This document shows, in pieces, positions 14,531-15,622 of a DNA stretch of 15,622 bases. Source of the DNA: Spyradocola merdavium (lineage in GTDB: Bacteria > Bacillota > Clostridia > Christensenellales > UBA1750); assembly GCA_018711265.1 (NCBI GenBank), contig DVIM01000017.1, positions 1 through 15,622 of the forward strand, given 5' to 3'. Under the pieces are notes generated by a model, which saw only the letters and a program-made list of their open reading frames with translations, made no database searches and was not told where the DNA came from. The translations under genes were made by a program, and so were the position numbers. Numbering within the stretch: the stretch's first letter is position 1; every line of letters begins with the position of its first letter.

Positions 14531-14899
14531 ATGCCCTATCTGCACATCGCGATCGGCCGGCCGGTCTCGCCCCTGGCGCGCAAGGCGCTCTACGAGCGCT
14601 GCGCCCAGCTCATCGAGACCATCCCCGGCAAGAACCAGCAAAACCTCATGGTCCGCATCGAGCAGGACTGCGACCTCTACTTCCGCGGGGGCAAGGCGCC
14701 GTGCGCCTTTGTGGACCTGCGGCTCTACACGCCCGCGCCCGCGGAGGCCAAGCGCGCCTTTGCCGCGGCGCTGACGCGGGAGCTCTGCGAGCGGTTCGAG
14801 CTGGAGCCGGACTTCGTCTACATGAACATGCTGGAGCTGGATCACTGGGTTTCGGGCGGGGGCATCTCCTTTGCGCCCGGGGAAGGAGGCGCGCGATGA
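14531..14899 (+). CDS. MIF-like tautomerase
   Basis: 122-residue protein of the tautomerase/MIF superfamily. The start ATG at 14531 is chosen over one at 14516 because it leaves Pro as the second residue, the catalytic base of the family once Met is removed, and because GGGAGGTG lies just upstream. Lys34 (P-G-K-N-Q-Q), L-M-V-R-I (39-43), F-V-D-L-R-L-Y-T (60-67) and the C-terminal Y-M-N-M-L-E-L-D-H-W-V-S-G-G (97-110) match MIF-type proteins in position. Keto-enol isomerisation of a small acid is the family activity; the natural substrate is unknown. It follows the ROK gene by 24 bases and overlaps the next gene by 4 (ATGA). Bacterial MIF homologues are not rare but are unusual inside a sugar operon. 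Confidence 0.88.
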   Translation: MPYLHIAIGRPVSPLARKALYERCAQLIETIPGKNQQNLMVRIEQDCDLYFRGGKAPCAFVDLRLYTPAPAEAKRAFAAALTRELCERFELEPDFVYMNMLELDHWVSGGGISFAPGEGGAR

Positions 14900-15429
14900 A
14901 GCGAATCGAGGGCGAATCCATCGTGCTGCGCGACCTCATGCCGTCGGACGCGGCGGGCTATGCGGCCCTGTGCGCGGACCCTGCGCTGCGCCGGGTCCTG
15001 ACGGAGTGGGAGGACCCCCTGGAGGGCGAGTCCCTTCCCGCGCTGGAGGACCTGATCGCGCAGGCCCAGGCGGCCTCGGACTGGCGCGCGCCGCGCCGCC
15101 TGGCCATCGCCCTGCGCGAAACGGACGAGATCGTGGGCCTGGTGGGCGTGGGCGAGCACCCGGACCTCTTCGAAACCGAGCTGGTCTACGGCCTGCTGGA
15201 CGCCTGCCGCGGCCGGGGCTACACCAAGGAGGCGGTGACCCTCGCCTCCGACGCGTTCCTGCGCTGCGAGGGCCTGCCCTATCTGATCCTGACCGCCGCG
15301 GACGGCGACGGCCCCGCCTTCCGCGTGGCGGAGAAGTGCGGCTTCCTGCTCTACGAGCGGCGCGTGCGCGTCGGCCGCCGCCTGACCGGCATGCCCGGCG
15401 AGGCCTACGCCTATTTCCGCAAATACTGA
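14896..15429 (+). CDS. GNAT-family N-acetyltransferase (RimJ/RimL-like)
   Basis: 177-residue acetyl-CoA-dependent acetyltransferase. Landmarks: N-terminal L-R-D-L-M-P-S-D-A (11-19), strand I-V-G-L-V-G-V-G (79-86), the acetyl-CoA pyrophosphate loop R-G-R-G-Y-T (105-110) with K-E-A-V following, and A-F-R-V-A-E-K-C-G-F (141-150) near the C-terminus. Members acetylate protein N-termini, antibiotics or small amines; the substrate cannot be read from sequence. Start ATG with AAGGAGG six to seven bases upstream, overlapping the tautomerase stop. Last gene of the operon, followed by a broken terminator and an insertion sequence end. Confidence 0.92.
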   Translation: MKRIEGESIVLRDLMPSDAAGYAALCADPALRRVLTEWEDPLEGESLPALEDLIAQAQAASDWRAPRRLAIALRETDEIVGLVGVGEHPDLFETELVYGLLDACRGRGYTKEAVTLASDAFLRCEGLPYLILTAADGDGPAFRVAEKCGFLLYERRVRVGRRLTGMPGEAYAYFRKY

Positions 15430-15434
15430 CGAAT

Positions 15435-15461
15435 AAAAAAAGAAGGTCTCGCCACTGGCGA
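15435..15461 (+). terminator. Probable operon terminator, truncated by an insertion sequence
   Basis: Seven A (15435-15441), the left arm GAAGGTCTCGCC, loop ACT, then only GGCGA of the right arm (TCGCC/GGCGA pairs at 15449-15461). A complete terminator would continue with GACCTTC and a T-run. Instead the sequence changes at about 15462 into the end of the IS. Confidence 0.5.
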
Positions 15462-15622
15462 AGTGCACTTGTCAAGCAAAAGTAGACACAGGAAAAGCAA
15501 ATTTAAGGGAAGCCCTGTTCGGTCCTGTACTGAAGAGGGCTTTTGTAACCCAAGGCGGCGGCAGGGCGATGGCGATTGAAGAAATGGACATCGTCATCCA
15601 AGAGAGCAGGAACGTCGTTGGT
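15462..15622 (-). mobile_element. IS3-family-like insertion sequence, 3' end only
   Basis: The transposase 3' end (15503-15622) is followed by about 40 non-coding bases with TGTCAAGC...GTAGACACA (15470-15490), a TG-starting end like many IS3-family termini. The outer boundary is placed at 15462-15470 because the host terminator breaks off there; it is not proven. The other end is outside the window. Confidence 0.65.
15503..15622 (-). CDS. IS3-like transposase, C-terminal 39 residues
   Basis: Minus-strand frame open from the right edge to TAA at 15503-15505. The visible end contains F-F-N-R-H-R-P-A-A-A-L-G-Y-K-S-P-L-Q-Y-R, matching the integrase-core C-terminus of IS3-type OrfB proteins (the Y-N-x-x-R-P-H-x-x-L-G-Y-x-T-P-x-x-Y pattern). 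The catalytic residues are outside the window, so activity cannot be judged. Base composition is lower in GC than the neighbours. Confidence 0.8.
   Translation of the reverse strand, partial: TNDVPALLDDDVHFFNRHRPAAALGYKSPLQYRTEQGFP

Overview
The window is GC-rich, gene-dense bacterial DNA. Strong AGGAGG-type ribosome sites, sigma-A-like promoters, an energy-coupling-factor (ECF) vitamin transporter, a type III pantothenate kinase and a DeoD/Cdd salvage pair point to a high-GC member of the Clostridia/Firmicutes, probably an uncultured gut type. This assignment is inferred from gene content and signals; no rRNA or other marker gene is present.

Left block (1-4976, minus strand). One tight operon reads right to left: an ECF substrate-binding (S) protein, probably for pantothenate; type III pantothenate kinase (coaX); an alpha/beta-hydrolase whose nucleophile position is alanine; ecfA1; ecfA2; and ecfT, which runs off the left edge. 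Genes overlap by 4-11 bases or sit 7-28 bases apart. The set would import a vitamin, most likely pantothenate, and start its conversion to coenzyme A. A promoter and a GC hairpin precede the S-component gene.

Middle block (4986-6470, plus strand). A divergent promoter drives four consecutive short paralogues (95-112 residues). Each has one membrane helix, an (A/V)-R-(S/N)-R-G-K motif just after it, a Gly/Pro-rich linker in copies 2-4, and an identical EPDPRRR C-terminus. I do not recognise the family; this is the best candidate for something undescribed. The cluster ends at a strong hairpin shared with the convergent cdd gene.

Nucleoside salvage and helicase (6479-9804, minus strand). deoD and cdd are translationally coupled behind a good promoter. 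Upstream of them lies a UvrD/PcrA-type helicase.

Right block (9918-15429, plus strand). A carbohydrate-type operon holds an amidohydrolase-superfamily enzyme, a GH1 glycosidase, a mannose-6-phosphate isomerase, a ROK sugar kinase, a MIF-like tautomerase and a GNAT acetyltransferase. The GH1/isomerase/ROK trio resembles the gmuD-gmuF-gmuE part of the Bacillus subtilis glucomannan operon. An 11-bp inverted repeat with a TATACT core lies at both ends of the divergent gap between helicase and operon.

Right edge (15435-15622). The 3' end of an IS3-like transposase enters on the minus strand. The element seems to have landed inside the terminator hairpin of the sugar operon.

No gap between genes exceeds 300 bases. 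I saw no tRNA, rRNA or CRISPR array.
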